From positions 76,432-140,431 of the forward strand of contig CACDUI010000003.1 of the NCBI GenBank assembly GCA_902555985.1: 64,000 nt of DNA, in the 5' to 3' direction. The position numbers and the translations under genes were made by a program. Shown here one piece after another: positions 46,422 through 53,907 of this stretch. This stretch comes from an uncultured Candidatus Actinomarina sp. Lineage in GTDB: Bacteria > Actinomycetota > Acidimicrobiia > Actinomarinales > Actinomarinaceae. A model generated the notes under the pieces. It searched no databases and was not told the DNA's origin. It saw nothing but the letters and a program-made list of their open reading frames with translations. Position 1 is the stretch's first letter. The number at the start of each line of letters is the position of its first letter.

Positions 46422-47186
46422 ATGAAAAAAATAATAGTTGGAAACTGGAAATTAAACCTTGATCATTTACAAGGTATTCAACTTTTACAAAAAATCAATT
46501 ACTCATTAGATAAAGATATAGAAGAAAAAATCGATATAGTGTTAGCACCATCTCACACTTCATTAAGATCTTTACAAACTGTTATTTCTACAGATAACCT
46601 TAAAATTAAAATATCATCTCAAGATGTATCTTCACAAAATGATGGAGCATTTACAGGCGAAGTATCTGCATTTCAACTTAAAAAATTAAATATTGATTAC
46701 TCAATTATTGGTCATTCTGAAAGGAGGCATCATTTTAACGAAACAGATAGTGATGTGAATAGTAAATTAAGCAGACTATTAGAAAATGATATAACTCCAA
46801 TTTTATGTTTTGGTGAGAGCTTAGAACAAAGATCGGATGGTTCTTATTTAGAATTTGTCAAAAATCAAATAAATGATGGTCTAAAAGGAGTAAGAAAAGA
46901 TAAATTTAACAAATTAGTTCTAGCGTATGAACCTATTTGGGCAATTGGAACTGGTGAAGTTGCATCTATAAAAGATATCGTGGAAGTATTAGATTTTGTT
47001 AAAAATCTAGTTTCTGACAAACCTTATTTTTCAGAAGAAACTATAAAGTTCATTTATGGAGGAAGTGTTTCACCAAACAATTCTTCTGAAATACTAAATA
47101 CAAATATTGTAGATGGAGCATTAGTTGGAGGAGCATCTCTAGATGCAGATAAATTTGTTGATATTATCAAAAGTGTTAATTTATGA
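46422..47186 (+). CDS. tpiA: triosephosphate isomerase
   Basis: The enzyme interconverts dihydroxyacetone phosphate and glyceraldehyde 3-phosphate. The catalytic motifs are visible: VGNWKLN (Lys near residue 11), IIGHSERR (His) and LAYEPIWAIGTG (Glu). The terminal FIYGGSVSPNN and DGALVGGASLDADKF bind phosphate. I use ATG 46422; a TTG at 46416 inside the pgk stop is an alternative. Length is about 254 residues. It overlaps gpm by 4 nt. Confidence 0.96.
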   Translation: MKKIIVGNWKLNLDHLQGIQLLQKINYSLDKDIEEKIDIVLAPSHTSLRSLQTVISTDNLKIKISSQDVSSQNDGAFTGEVSAFQLKKLNIDYSIIGHSERRHHFNETDSDVNSKLSRLLENDITPILCFGESLEQRSDGSYLEFVKNQINDGLKGVRKDKFNKLVLAYEPIWAIGTGEVASIKDIVEVLDFVKNLVSDKPYFSEETIKFIYGGSVSPNNSSEILNTNIVDGALVGGASLDADKFVDIIKSVNL

Positions 47187-47932
47187 ATATTGTGTTCGTA
47201 AGACATGGACAAAGTCTTTGGAATTTAGAAAATAAATTTACAGGATGGGTAGATATTGATCTTTCTGAAAGAGGAAAAATAGAAGCAAAAACTGCAGGTG
47301 CTACTTTGGTTGATAATAACTTTTTTCCAGATGTCTGTTTTACTTCTTATTTGAAAAGATCAATAAATACAGCTGGATATATTATTGATAATTATAAAAA
47401 TATTAATATGACTTTTAAAACAGTACAAAAATGGGAGCTTAATGAAAGACATTATGGTGCTCTACAAGGTCTAGATAAAATCGAAACAGCAAAAAAATAC
47501 GGAGAAGAACAAGTTCAAATATGGAGAAGAAGTTTTGACACACCACCTCCTATGGCTAAAAAAAATTCAAAACATGATCCAAAAACTCACAAATTATATA
47601 ACGATATTGAATCAAAACTTCCGCTAGGTGAATCTCTTAAGGATGTTGTTTCCAGAGTCACAAATACGTTTGAGCAAATATTGGCGTTAACAAAAGATAG
47701 ATGTGTCTTAGTTGTAGCACATGGAAATAGTATCAGGGCCATGGTTAAGATGCTTGATAACTTATCTGACAACGAAATAGTAGATGTTAACATTCCAACA
47801 GGAATTCCACTAGCATATAATATTTCAGATAATAATATTGAAAAAATTGGTTATTTAGGTGACAAAGATACAATTAAAAATCTTGCTAAAGAAGTTGAGA
47901 TGCAGTCAAAGATAACTGACAAGAAAGGTTAG
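47183..47932 (+). CDS. gpmA: 2,3-bisphosphoglycerate-dependent phosphoglycerate mutase
   Basis: The enzyme interconverts 3- and 2-phosphoglycerate. The N-terminus NIVFVRHGQSLWNLENKFTG carries the phospho-histidine motif. WELNERHYGALQGLDKIE and VVAHGNSIRAMVKML complete the active site. The 249 residues and the insert with PPPMAKKN fit the d-PGM subfamily, distinct from the short phosphatase at 2401. Its place between tpiA and secG is not the common actinobacterial layout, where tpiA is followed directly by secG. Confidence 0.93.
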   Translation: MNIVFVRHGQSLWNLENKFTGWVDIDLSERGKIEAKTAGATLVDNNFFPDVCFTSYLKRSINTAGYIIDNYKNINMTFKTVQKWELNERHYGALQGLDKIETAKKYGEEQVQIWRRSFDTPPPMAKKNSKHDPKTHKLYNDIESKLPLGESLKDVVSRVTNTFEQILALTKDRCVLVVAHGNSIRAMVKMLDNLSDNEIVDVNIPTGIPLAYNISDNNIEKIGYLGDKDTIKNLAKEVEMQSKITDKKG

Positions 47933-47942
47933 TGTTAATAAT

Positions 47943-48179
47943 ATGGATACAATTACAGCAGTCTTAATCAGTGTGCACGTACTTATATCAGTGGCACTTA
48001 TTGCCTTAGTATTATTAAATAGTGGTAAAGGAGGTGGGTTATCAGACATGCTTGGTGGCCCTGGATCCTCTGGTAATATTGGACAAACATTGGCTGAAAG
48101 AAATCTCGGTCGGATAACTGCAATAGTTGCTTTGTTGTTTGCTGCAACAACTTTAACTCTATTCTGGTTTTTAGATTAA
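47943..48179 (+). CDS. secG: preprotein translocase subunit SecG
   Basis: SecG is an auxiliary membrane subunit of the SecYEG channel. It has two helices (about residues 5-22 and 55-76) joined by NSGKGGGLSDMLGGPGSSGNI, the typical glycine-rich SecG loop. It has 78 residues. The gene follows the glycolytic genes, as in most Actinobacteria, and is followed at 5 nt by a tRNA-Leu. Confidence 0.92.
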   Translation: MDTITAVLISVHVLISVALIALVLLNSGKGGGLSDMLGGPGSSGNIGQTLAERNLGRITAIVALLFAATTLTLFWFLD

Positions 48180-48183
48180 GTTT

Positions 48184-48267
48184 GCGCGGGTGGCGGAACT
48201 GGTAGACGCGCAGGATTAAGGATCCTGTGGGGTAAAACCCGTGGAGGTTCGAGTCCTCTTCCGCGCA
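48184..48267 (+). tRNA. tRNA-Leu with anticodon AAG
   Basis: This is an 84-nt type II tRNA: acceptor GCGCGGG with TCCGCGC, discriminator A, D-arm GCG/CGC, long variable arm with GTGGGG and ACCC. The anticodon stem CAGGA/TCCTG closes loop TTAAGGA, so positions 34-36 read AAG (48218-48220). T-arm GGAGG-TTCGAGT-CCTCT is canonical. CCA is not encoded. An A at position 34 is unusual in bacteria outside tRNA-Arg(ACG), and would need deamination to inosine or unmodified A34 decoding. Confidence 0.93.
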
Positions 48268-48273
48268 CAAACA

Positions 48274-48927
48274 ATGAATAAAACAATTGCAATCATTAAC
48301 GATTCAGAAGTAACAACTGGGTCTCTACCTAATGACATAATTTCTATAAATGCTTGGGAAGTCAATTGGGATTTACTTTCATTTGACGACAGCTATATAG
48401 TTCTTGGTGGTCATATGGGTTCTTATGATGATGAAAAATTTTCATATCTTCAAGCAGAAAAAAAATGGTTAAAAAAAGCAATAAATGAGGATACTAAAAT
48501 TTTAGGAATATGCTTAGGATCTCAGCTCATAGCAGACGCTATGGGTGGAAAAGCATATTTGTCAGAAAATATAGAATTTGGTTTTAAAAATTTAAATTTT
48601 TTAGTAGAAGACACTTTATTTGAAGATTTTAAAAATACTAAAGTCTTCTCATGGCATAGAGACACTTTTGATATACCACCAGGAGCAACTTTAGTTGCTA
48701 AGACTGAATTTCCTCAGATTTACATTATTAAAAATACAACTGCACTGCAATTTCATCCTGAAATTAAAACAGACCTATTTAAGGCTTGGTATGATAGTGA
48801 TTTATCAAAGCAAGAACTAGAAAGCTACGATGTCCAATCCGAAGTTCGATATTTAAATAATAACTCACAACAACTCGAACACTCAATGATTAATTTTTAT
48901 TCAAAGTGGATTAAATCTAAGCTTTAA
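48274..48927 (+). CDS. class I glutamine amidotransferase domain protein
   Basis: The protein is a stand-alone GATase of 217 residues. The catalytic cysteine is in ILGICLGSQLIADAMGG, and LQFHPEIK supplies the histidine and glutamate of the triad. SYIVLGGHMGSYDD is typical of the GMP-synthase-like group. No synthase domain is attached or adjacent, so the ammonia acceptor is unknown. The ATG at 48274 follows the tRNA by 6 nt. The open frame extends into the tRNA, but that extension is not coding. Confidence 0.85.
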   Translation: MNKTIAIINDSEVTTGSLPNDIISINAWEVNWDLLSFDDSYIVLGGHMGSYDDEKFSYLQAEKKWLKKAINEDTKILGICLGSQLIADAMGGKAYLSENIEFGFKNLNFLVEDTLFEDFKNTKVFSWHRDTFDIPPGATLVAKTEFPQIYIIKNTTALQFHPEIKTDLFKAWYDSDLSKQELESYDVQSEVRYLNNNSQQLEHSMINFYSKWIKSKL

Positions 48928-49489
48928 GCACATTTTCTACATATTTATACAAAAGCTCAAATCTTTTAGATATATCATTTTCACTTATTAATAAATTTTT
49001 AGTATTGATATCCATTGGTGTGTATATACATAGTTCCCAAAGTTTATTAAATCTGTTTTCACTATCAATTAAAAATTCTGGAATAGAGGCATTAAGGCCT
49101 TGCTCTATTAATTTTGCTGTCATTTTCTTTATACTTTTTTCAAGATCGTCAAGTTCATTAATATTTGGAGGAAGACCTACATCAGTATGCTCACTTACGT
49201 AACATATTGGATACTCATTCTCCATATTAATATTTTTAACTTTGTGTAATTTTTTAGTTTCAACTATTACAAGTTGTTCAGCGTTAGAGATATCCTGATG
49301 TTCTACAATTTCAACTTCAGAGACTATTTGATTTATTTCATCTAAATTTCTTCCTACTAGAAAATTTTGTTCTTTGATAATTGAATCACCAATTAGTAAT
49401 AAATACCTTGGTTCAAACACTCTCAAAGCAGAAATTTCACCAGGGAAATTATTTATACCAGCAGCAAAAAATGGAAATTCAACTAACAT
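48917..49489 (-). CDS. LON-substrate-binding-domain protein
   Basis: The N-terminus EFPFFAAGINNFPGEISALRVFEPRYLLLIGDSI matches the start of the Lon N-terminal domain (FP...PG..L.L.IFEPRY). No ATPase or protease domain follows, so this is the stand-alone LON-domain group common in Actinobacteria. Its 190 residues fit. Function is unknown; it may bind unfolded peptides. It overlaps the convergent amidotransferase by 11 nt and is divergent from guaC. Confidence 0.85.
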   Translation of the reverse strand: MLVEFPFFAAGINNFPGEISALRVFEPRYLLLIGDSIIKEQNFLVGRNLDEINQIVSEVEIVEHQDISNAEQLVIVETKKLHKVKNINMENEYPICYVSEHTDVGLPPNINELDDLEKSIKKMTAKLIEQGLNASIPEFLIDSENRFNKLWELCIYTPMDINTKNLLISENDISKRFELLYKYVENVLKA

Positions 49490-49525
49490 TTACCTGTTAA
49501 ATAGCATAAAATACTTTTGTAAATA

Positions 49526-50572
49526 ATGAGAATTGAAGACGAAATAAAATTAACGTTTGATGATGTATTAATTAGACCTAAAAGAAGTACCTTGGTATCA
49601 AGATCTGAAGTACAGCTTAATAGAGAACTGAAATTTAAACATACATCTTTAGTATGGACTGGTGTACCTATTGTTTCTGCAAATATGGATACTACGGGTA
49701 CTTTTGAAACTGCATTATCTTTGCAAAAACACAAGATGATAACTGCAATACATAAGTTTTATACAATTGAAGATTGGAAAAATCGCATTAAAGAATTAGA
49801 TCCTAATTACATTGCAGTAACTGTAGGACAGTCAAACGAAGATATGGACCTTGCAAAAGAAATATTTAAATTAAATTCAGATATTAAATTTTTATGTATA
49901 GATGTTGCTAATGGATATAGAGAAGATTTTATAAACGCTGTAAAAAAGTATAGAGAAACATTTAAAGAAAAAATTATTATTGCTGGCAATGTTGCTACTA
50001 GGGAAATGACTGAAGCTTTAATTCTTGCTGGTGCTGATATTGTAAAGATAGGTATTGGTCCAGGCTCAGTTTGTACAACAAGAAGTGTAGCCGGAGTTGG
50101 TTATCCGCAACTTTCTTCAATTTCTGAATGCTCTGATGCGGCACACGGTCTTGGAGGTCATGTTATGGCTGATGGTGGATGTAAATATCCTGGAGATGTT
50201 TCTAAGGCATTTGGTGCAGGAGCAGATTTCGTCATGCTTGGTGGCATGTTTGCTGGACATGAAGAATCAGGAGGAGAGTTGGTAGAGGATGAAAATGGCA
50301 CTAAGTATAAGGATTTTTACGGAATGTCTTCAACCAAAGCACAACAAACATATTATGGTGACCTAGCTGAGCATAGAGCTCCAGAAGGAAAAAAAGTTAG
50401 ATTAAAATATAAAGGACCTCTTGATGATACTGTTCAAGCAATTCTTGGAGGTATTCGTTCAGCATGCTCCTATGTTGGTGCAAAAACTCTTAAAGATCTT
50501 CCCAAATGCACAACCTTTATTAGAGTTACGCAAACTACTAATGAAGTTTTTACAACGTTTGAAAATAGTTGA
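49526..50572 (+). CDS. guaC: GMP reductase (IMPDH/GMPR family)
   Basis: GMP reductase deaminates GMP to IMP with NADPH. The TIM barrel starts KLTFDDVLIRPKRST. The catalytic loop KIGIGPGSVCTTR places the nucleophile at Cys183, followed by SVAGVGYPQLS as in GMPR rather than IMPDH. There are no CBS domains. The 348 residues match GuaC (about 346). DGGCKYPGDVSKAFGAGADFVMLGGMFAGHEES is standard. The role would be purine salvage balance. The 3' end overlaps the glutaredoxin by 4 nt. Confidence 0.9.
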   Translation: MRIEDEIKLTFDDVLIRPKRSTLVSRSEVQLNRELKFKHTSLVWTGVPIVSANMDTTGTFETALSLQKHKMITAIHKFYTIEDWKNRIKELDPNYIAVTVGQSNEDMDLAKEIFKLNSDIKFLCIDVANGYREDFINAVKKYRETFKEKIIIAGNVATREMTEALILAGADIVKIGIGPGSVCTTRSVAGVGYPQLSSISECSDAAHGLGGHVMADGGCKYPGDVSKAFGAGADFVMLGGMFAGHEESGGELVEDENGTKYKDFYGMSSTKAQQTYYGDLAEHRAPEGKKVRLKYKGPLDDTVQAILGGIRSACSYVGAKTLKDLPKCTTFIRVTQTTNEVFTTFENS

Positions 50573-50796
50573 AAGTAGAAATTTACACGAAAGATCACTG
50601 CATTTGGTGTGATAGAGCAAAAGGTTTATTGAACGCTCACTCTATAGATTTTGAAGAATTTGATTTATCTAATGATGAAGAAAGAGTTCAATTTTATGAA
50701 AAACTGGGTGATAATGTTAAAACCGTACCACAAGTATTTATAAATGATCAAAGAGTTGGTGGTTACCAAGATTTAAGAGCATGGTTAAATGACTAA
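50569..50796 (+). CDS. glutaredoxin
   Basis: A 75-residue glutaredoxin with active site CIWC (Cys11, Cys14), the cis-proline TVPQVFIND and GGYQDL for glutathione or substrate binding. CIWC is not the classic CPYC and suggests a distinct redox potential. The start is TTG within the guaC stop (TTGA). It may be a thiol reductant for the neighbouring MsrB, but this is only positional inference. Confidence 0.9.
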   Translation: MKVEIYTKDHCIWCDRAKGLLNAHSIDFEEFDLSNDEERVQFYEKLGDNVKTVPQVFINDQRVGGYQDLRAWLND

Positions 50797-51688
50797 TCAA
50801 GACTCATCAAAAACTGTTTTTCTAGCATTATCTGTTAATTTCTTTATAGGTGTAATAAAATCATTCGTTGCATTCATAACTAGTTCAAGCGCTATGTTTT
50901 CGGAAGCAGTGCACTCTTTTGTCGATTCTTTCAATCAATTTTTATTGTGGTTTGGTATTAAACAAACAAAAAAGAGCAATCCCAAACTCTATCCATTTGG
51001 TAGAGGAAGAGAAGAATATTTTTGGACTTTAGTTGTAGCAGTATTGATCTTTACTGTCGGTGGATTGGTGTCGTTAGAACATGGAATAGAAGCTTTAAGT
51101 CACCCTAAAGAGCTTGATAATTTATATATATCCATAACAATACTTTCAATCTCTATCCTTTTAGAAACCTATGTATTAATTAAAGCTGTTAAAAAATTGA
51201 GAGGCAATAAAGATAAAAAGTCAATCCTTAAATTACTTAAAGAGTCAAATGATGGACCTCTTATCGCAATAGTTGTTGAAGACTTTGCTGCGACACTTGG
51301 TTTAATTTTTGCATTAGTTGGAACATTGTTGACTTACTTTACAAATAATTCAATTTATGATGCATTAAGCGCAATCTCTATTGGGATTCTTTTAATGGTT
51401 TCCGGAATATTTTTAGGTTATGAAATGAAACATTTAATAACTGGAGAAACTGTCAATGAAGATGTATATAAAATTGTTGAAAATGCATTATTAAATGAAG
51501 ATAAGGTCAAAGAGGTAATAAGTGTAAAAATTGTATCTATAGGAACTAACAAATATCTTGGAATTGTTAAGGTTGATTATCTCGATTCATATACTGACTT
51601 AGAAATTGTAGATCTAAATAAAAGGGTTGAAGAGCGTGTAAAAACTACTGACTCAAGGTTTTCACACTTATACCTAATTCCTGCTTAA
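50789..51688 (+). CDS. cation diffusion facilitator family transporter
   Basis: CDF proteins export divalent metals (Zn, Co, Fe or Mn) in exchange for protons. The protein has about six membrane helices and a C-terminal cytoplasmic domain. The first metal motif is in SSSAMFSEAVHSFVDSFNQFLLW (H and D), and the fifth helix motif is IAIVVEDFAATLGL with the ED pair. The PFGRGREEYFW segment is conserved. It has 299 residues. The metal cannot be told from sequence. Confidence 0.9.
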   Translation: MTNQDSSKTVFLALSVNFFIGVIKSFVAFITSSSAMFSEAVHSFVDSFNQFLLWFGIKQTKKSNPKLYPFGRGREEYFWTLVVAVLIFTVGGLVSLEHGIEALSHPKELDNLYISITILSISILLETYVLIKAVKKLRGNKDKKSILKLLKESNDGPLIAIVVEDFAATLGLIFALVGTLLTYFTNNSIYDALSAISIGILLMVSGIFLGYEMKHLITGETVNEDVYKIVENALLNEDKVKEVISVKIVSIGTNKYLGIVKVDYLDSYTDLEIVDLNKRVEERVKTTDSRFSHLYLIPA

Positions 51689-51696
51689 ATAAAATT

Positions 51697-52068
51697 ATGG
51701 TAATTGAAAAGAGTCACCTCACAGACGAGCAGATTGAAATAACACAAAATTGTGGAACTGAGCCGCCGTTTTCAGGAAAACTTTTAAATGAAAAAAGAAA
51801 AGGTATTTATATTTGTGCTGTTTGTAAAGATATATTATTTGATTCAAAAACAAAATATAATTCAAATTCTGGATGGCCTAGTTTTTTCGAATCTATTACT
51901 GATAAAGTAACAAGAAAAAATGATTTTTCTTTCGGAATGGTTAGAACCGAAATTAATTGTAAATCCTGTGATGCTCATCTGGGCCATGTTTTTAATGACG
52001 GGCCTCTTCCTACTGGAGAAAGATACTGTGTAAATTCATTAAGCATGGAGTTTAATCCTGATGAGTGA
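51697..52068 (+). CDS. msrB: peptide methionine (R)-S-oxide reductase MsrB
   Basis: MsrB repairs oxidised methionine. Two zinc-binding pairs are Cys40/Cys43 (CAVC) and Cys88/Cys91 (CKSC), the nucleophile is Cys111 in RYCVNSLSM, and NSGWPSF and HLGHVFNDGP are standard. Its 123 residues are normal. No resolving cysteine is seen near residue 60, so a thiol partner (perhaps the nearby glutaredoxin) may reduce it directly. Confidence 0.95.
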   Translation: MVIEKSHLTDEQIEITQNCGTEPPFSGKLLNEKRKGIYICAVCKDILFDSKTKYNSNSGWPSFFESITDKVTRKNDFSFGMVRTEINCKSCDAHLGHVFNDGPLPTGERYCVNSLSMEFNPDE

Positions 52069-52360
52069 AATATTTATCGATCATGATTGTAAAGTCTGCT
52101 CAACCTATGGGAATTGGATAAATAATAAAAATAATGATATGAAAATCAATGATCAGAAGAACCTTTCTATTAATGAAATTAATCTAGACACTTTGGTATA
52201 TAAAAATCAAAACAAAGTATTTTATTACTCTGATGCTGTAATAATGTCGGTCGCATCCCTAGGTGGTATTTATAAGATAGTTTACATTCTTAAATTATTC
52301 CCAAAACGTATAAGAGATTTTGTTTATAAGATATTTGCTAAAAATAGGCATTTAATTTGA
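52061..52360 (+). CDS. DCC/DUF393 family thiol protein
   Basis: The DCC signature is DHDCKVCS near the N-terminus, a thioredoxin-like CxxC group. The C-terminal FPKRIRDFVYKIFAKNRHLI matches the family end (RDxxYxxIAxNR). The 99-residue length is shorter than the usual 120-140. Function is unknown, probably redox. It overlaps msrB by 8 nt and lies in a run with glutaredoxin and MsrB. Confidence 0.82.
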   Translation: MSEIFIDHDCKVCSTYGNWINNKNNDMKINDQKNLSINEINLDTLVYKNQNKVFYYSDAVIMSVASLGGIYKIVYILKLFPKRIRDFVYKIFAKNRHLI

Positions 52361-52575
52361 AACAAATAAAAGATTTTAGAAACAGTCAAATTTTTAGAAC
52401 CTTTATCATGTTTTCCATTTTTAGATTTTTTTATGGATTTTTTGTTCTATTTGTTTCATATTTTTTTAGTACAGAATATGAGAACGGTTTTTACTTTTCA
52501 ATAATATTTTTAATATTCAGTATTACATTTTCAAGAATTATCTTCAAAAAATTAAAAGTTAAATTTAATCTCTAA
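52357..52575 (+). CDS. small membrane protein, unknown
   Basis: The 72-residue protein has two hydrophobic, phenylalanine-rich helices (about residues 15-37 and 45-61). The TTG start overlaps the DCC gene stop (TTGA), and the 3' end overlaps the convergent yajQ by 11 nt. No family is recognised; the call rests on coupling and topology. Confidence 0.5.
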   Translation: MKQIKDFRNSQIFRTFIMFSIFRFFYGFFVLFVSYFFSTEYENGFYFSIIFLIFSITFSRIIFKKLKVKFNL

Positions 52576-53047
52576 AATTACCATAATTTAACGGAATCTC
52601 TAATTTTGAATCCTTAACCATTTGAATTACTTCTTGTAGATCATCTCGTTTCTTACTCGTTACTCTTATTTGTTGATTTTGATAAGCGCACTGTATTTTC
52701 TTATTATTTTCACGAATTAAGGCTATGATTTTCTTTGAGGAATCCTGGTCTATTCCAGATTTTAAGTTAAAGAACCTTTTAACCTCAGATGGTGTTTTTT
52801 CATCATTGAAGTCTCCCAAGAATTTTATAGAAACATTCCTCTTTGCAAATTTTTCCTTTAAAACTTGTTCAGCTGCAGTCATCCTTTCAGAAGTACTGCT
52901 CTTTAAAGTAATTTTATTTTCACTAAATGAAATTAGTGTTCCTGTGTCTCTAAAATCATATCTGTTTGATATTTCCCTATATGCTTGATCCACTGCATTG
53001 ACTACTTCTTGTTGATTAAATTCAGAAGTAATATCAAATGTTGGCAT
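52565..53047 (-). CDS. yajQ: YajQ family cyclic-di-GMP-binding/nucleotide-binding protein
   Basis: The N-terminus MPTFDITSEFNQQEVVNAVDQA and the segment YDFRDTGTLISFSENKITL match YajQ. The repeats with IRVTSKKRDDLQEVIQMVK complete the two RRM-like domains. Its 160 residues are typical. YajQ proteins bind nucleotides such as cyclic di-GMP in some Proteobacteria; the ligand is unknown in Actinobacteria. Confidence 0.93.
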   Translation of the reverse strand: MPTFDITSEFNQQEVVNAVDQAYREISNRYDFRDTGTLISFSENKITLKSSTSERMTAAEQVLKEKFAKRNVSIKFLGDFNDEKTPSEVKRFFNLKSGIDQDSSKKIIALIRENNKKIQCAYQNQQIRVTSKKRDDLQEVIQMVKDSKLEIPLNYGNFRD

Positions 53048-53056
53048 ATTTAAATA

Positions 53057-53425
53057 TTAACTATTAATAAATCGATTTGCTATATATATACCTAATATCG
53101 CCATAGAAATAGACATTAATACTGAGGTAAATACGTAAATTATTGAATATAAATTATCATTACTTTGTAGAGTTATAACATCATAAGAAAACTGTGAAAA
53201 AGTTGTAAACCCTCCAAGTAATCCGGTTAAAAGAAAAAGATTAAAATAATTACTTTTATCTTCCCCAATAGAGACAATAATTCCAAATAAAAACGAACCA
53301 AGTACATTTACTACCAAAGTTCCTAAATGATTAAAAGCATAATGATTAATAAATGAATTTGTTCCAAATCTTAATATTGAACCGATACCCCCACCGATAA
53401 ATACCAGGATTAAATTATTTAACAT
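53057..53425 (-). CDS. crcB: fluoride channel CrcB/Fluc
   Basis: CrcB exports fluoride as a dual-topology dimer. Four membrane helices, IGGGIGSILRFGTN at the start, GTLVVNVLGSFLFGI with the conserved Asn, and GLLGGFTTFSQFSYD are characteristic. It has 122 residues. Only one copy is present here, while many Actinobacteria carry a tandem pair, so a homodimer is expected. It overlaps trmL by 11 nt. No fluoride riboswitch is visible. Confidence 0.92.
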   Translation of the reverse strand: MLNNLILVFIGGGIGSILRFGTNSFINHYAFNHLGTLVVNVLGSFLFGIIVSIGEDKSNYFNLFLLTGLLGGFTTFSQFSYDVITLQSNDNLYSIIYVFTSVLMSISMAILGIYIANRFINS

Positions 53426-53858
53426 TTGCTTGTCTTAGGGATTCGAAAACAACTATACCTACAGAATTTGCAAGATTGATACTTCTAGAGTTTTCCTTCA
53501 TAGGAATCGTGATTGTTTTATGATTTGATATTATTTCATCTGATAAGCCTATTGACTCCGGACCAAATAATAGAAAATCATAATTATTTAAATCTGTATC
53601 CCAATATGACTCAGAACCTTTAGAAGACAAACAACAGATATTTTTATTACTATTAATCGCCTTAAATTCATTCCACGATTCGTATGTTTTAGTAATAGAT
53701 AAGTCATGATAATCTAAGCCAGCTCTTCTTATTTTATTTTCTTGTAACTCAAATCCAAATGGCTTTATAAGGTTTAGTGAGACTCCAGTGTTTGCAGATA
53801 ATCTGATTATCGCTCCTACGTTACCTGCAATTTCTGGCTGATATAAAACTATTTCCAC
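53415..53858 (-). CDS. trmL: tRNA (cytidine/uridine-34 2'-O)-methyltransferase TrmL
   Basis: This is a SPOUT methyltransferase. The sequence shows VLYQPEIAGNVGAIIRLSANTG, LIKPFGFEL and RRAGLDYHD. The C-terminal knot has LLFGPESIGLSDEII and IPMKENSRSINLANSVGIVVFE. It modifies the wobble nucleotide of leucine tRNAs. Its 147 residues are normal. The gene is co-transcribed with crcB. Confidence 0.93.
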   Translation of the reverse strand: MEIVLYQPEIAGNVGAIIRLSANTGVSLNLIKPFGFELQENKIRRAGLDYHDLSITKTYESWNEFKAINSNKNICCLSSKGSESYWDTDLNNYDFLLFGPESIGLSDEIISNHKTITIPMKENSRSINLANSVGIVVFESLRQANVK

Positions 53859-53907
53859 AATCTAATTATATTGTTTTAAACACACTTGATACAGGTATTA
53901 TATTTAT

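Noticed and set aside
48241-48273. Upstream extension of the amidotransferase frame into the tRNA
   Set aside because: The tRNA-Leu is unambiguous to 48267 and the ATG at 48274 gives a proper family N-terminus.
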